NCBI GenBank assembly: GCA_900553805.1
Contig: USEU01000078.1
Span: 1-6,053 of the forward strand
DNA: 6,053 nt
Direction of reading: 5' to 3'
DNA from: an uncultured Eubacteriales bacterium
Lineage (GTDB): Bacteria > Bacillota > Clostridia > Oscillospirales > Oscillospiraceae
A model generated the notes under the pieces. The model was not told the origin of the DNA. It worked only from the letters and a program-made list of their open reading frames with translations, and did not search any database. Positions 5,076 to 6,053 of this stretch are shown one piece after another; the first letter of the stretch is position 1, and every line of letters begins with the position of its first letter. The position numbers and the translations under genes were made by a program.

Positions 5076-5949
5076 AAAATGGATCCTCACCGGGGTCATC
5101 GCCCTGCTGGCCCTGGTCCTTGTTTCCGGCTGCTTCTATACTGTGGCCGAGGACGAATACGCCTGCACCTTCCGCTTCTCCAAGATCATCAACGTCACCG
5201 GCGACGCGGGGCTGCACTTCAAGCTCCCCTTTGTGGACAGCGTGTCCTATTTCAGCAAGGCTACCCAGCTGTATGACATCCCGCCCTCCGAGGTGCTCAC
5301 CTCCGACAAGCAGAACATGACCGTGGACTGCTACATCCTGTGGTCCATCGACGACCCCAAGGAATTCTACAAGCGCCTGGGCACCCGTGGCAACGCCGAG
5401 GAGCGGCTGGACGCCCTGACCTACAACGAGCTGAAAACCGTCATGGGCACCCTGGCCCAGGCGGACGTGATCAACATGGAGGACGGCTCCCTGCGAAATG
5501 AAATTTACGCCAGCATCGCCTCCGACGTGGACCGGCTGGCCCGGGCCTACGGCATCCGGGTGGAGGACGTGAAGATCAAGCAGTTCGACCTGCCGGAATC
5601 CAACCTGAACGCGGTTTACAGCCGCATGATCTCCGAGCGGAACCAGATGGCGGAGAAATACACCGCCGACGGCAACTATGAGGCCTCCATCATCCGCAAC
5701 AACGTGGACAAGCAGGTGAACATCATCGTCTCCGACGCCGAGGCCCAGGCCGCGACCCTGGTGGCCGAGGGCGAGGGCGAATACATGCGCATGCTGGCTG
5801 CCGCCTACGACACCCCGGACAAGAAGGATTTCTACGAATTCACCCTGGCCCTGGACGCCCTGAAAAAGAGCCTGACCGGCACCGAAAAAACCGTCATTCT
5901 GGACGCCAACTCCGCCCTGGCCAAAATCCTCATGGGGACGGGGAAGTAA
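5065..5949 (+). CDS. hflC: HflC-like SPFH membrane protein, 294 aa
   Basis: The second SPFH subunit, expected to assemble with the HflK-like protein in the membrane. A basic start (MKTKKW) leads into one hydrophobic helix at about 6-22. The SPFH domain follows (DEYACTFRFSKI, then GDAGLHFKLPFVDSV, then a conserved-looking QFDLPESN before the coil), with a charged coiled-coil region at about 190-250 (ERNQMAEKY to AEGEGEYMRM) and a short C-terminal domain. Length is close to that of typical HflC. The start overlaps the end of hflK by 11 bases and AGGAGG lies at 5048-5053, 11 bases upstream, so translation is probably coupled. An odd point is that residues 19-23, LVSGC after the hydrophobic stretch, fit a lipobox. 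The HflK-like protein has a cysteine at the aligned position but without the small residues. It could be a lipoprotein signal or chance. Confidence 0.92.
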   Translation: MKTKKWILTGVIALLALVLVSGCFYTVAEDEYACTFRFSKIINVTGDAGLHFKLPFVDSVSYFSKATQLYDIPPSEVLTSDKQNMTVDCYILWSIDDPKEFYKRLGTRGNAEERLDALTYNELKTVMGTLAQADVINMEDGSLRNEIYASIASDVDRLARAYGIRVEDVKIKQFDLPESNLNAVYSRMISERNQMAEKYTADGNYEASIIRNNVDKQVNIIVSDAEAQAATLVAEGEGEYMRMLAAAYDTPDKKDFYEFTLALDALKKSLTGTEKTVILDANSALAKILMGTGK

Positions 5950-5957
5950 GTCCCCTT

Positions 5958-6014
5958 GGCTCCCCGATGGGGGAGCTGGCAGCCTGTAAGGGCTGACTGA
6001 GGGGGTGTCCCCGG
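5958..6014 (+). repeat. Hairpin repeat family R2, unit D after hflC
   Basis: GCTCCCC (5959-5965) pairs with GGGGAGC (5970-5976). A second hairpin CAGCC (5980-5984) with GGCTG (5991-5995) follows, then the family tail CTGACTGAGGGG and a GGGG-TGT-CCCC hairpin-like end. It begins 8 bases after the hflC stop. No T-run follows, so termination here would not be by the standard intrinsic route. Bases 6015-6053 hold nothing I can identify. Confidence 0.75.
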
Positions 6015-6053
6015 TTAGGTGGTAACATGTACCGCTCTCAACCATCCAACGTC

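Noticed and set aside
5958..6014. Intrinsic terminator after hflC
   Set aside because: The hairpins are stable but no T-run follows, and the same unit occurs elsewhere as a dispersed repeat.
4068..6045. Two long minus-strand frames (343 and 353 codons) opposite hflK and hflC
   Set aside because: They are rich in V, L, G and H, resemble no protein I know, and lie fully antisense to clear SPFH genes.

Overview
The window looks like chromosomal DNA from a high-GC, gut-type Clostridia, probably Oscillospiraceae/Ruminococcaceae. This rests on strong AGGAGG-type ribosome binding sites, consensus sigma-A promoters, a DUF1836 regulator (a Firmicutes family), GC-rich third codon positions, and dispersed GC-rich hairpin repeats of the sort common in those genomes. 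The assignment is inference; no rRNA or other marker gene is present.

Left part (1-1930): a dispersed repeat copy leads into a small ImmA/IrrE-type zinc metallopeptidase gene on the + strand. It converges on a minus-strand gene for an AAA ATPase with a C-terminal DUF4143 domain. A hairpin terminator lies between the two stop codons. The ATPase gene has a clear promoter that fixes its start at 1867. Middle (1931-2346): a gene-free stretch holds two adjacent foldback elements, 1995-2147 and 2155-2317. The second resembles a MITE, and its right end appears to supply the promoter of the next genes. Then come two small membrane-protein genes (2347-2807) in one operon with a strong terminator.

Next is a DUF1836 gene for a MerR-like transcription regulator (2953-3510). 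A perfect palindrome fills the spacer of its consensus promoter, which suggests autoregulation. It is followed by about 560 gene-free bases (3511-4070) made of several repeat families and hairpins. Just before the next gene lies a full match to the ParB-binding site parS (4026-4041).

Right part (4071-5949): hflK and hflC homologues overlap by 11 bases and encode two SPFH membrane proteins expected to form a hetero-oligomeric complex, in other bacteria the partner of the FtsH protease. A further copy of the hairpin repeat follows hflC.

The genes do not form one pathway. The most notable signals are non-coding: the parS site, which implies an origin-proximal location, the operator inside the DUF1836 promoter, and the hairpin repeat family whose stems vary in a compensated way. 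I see no clear new defence or metabolic system.
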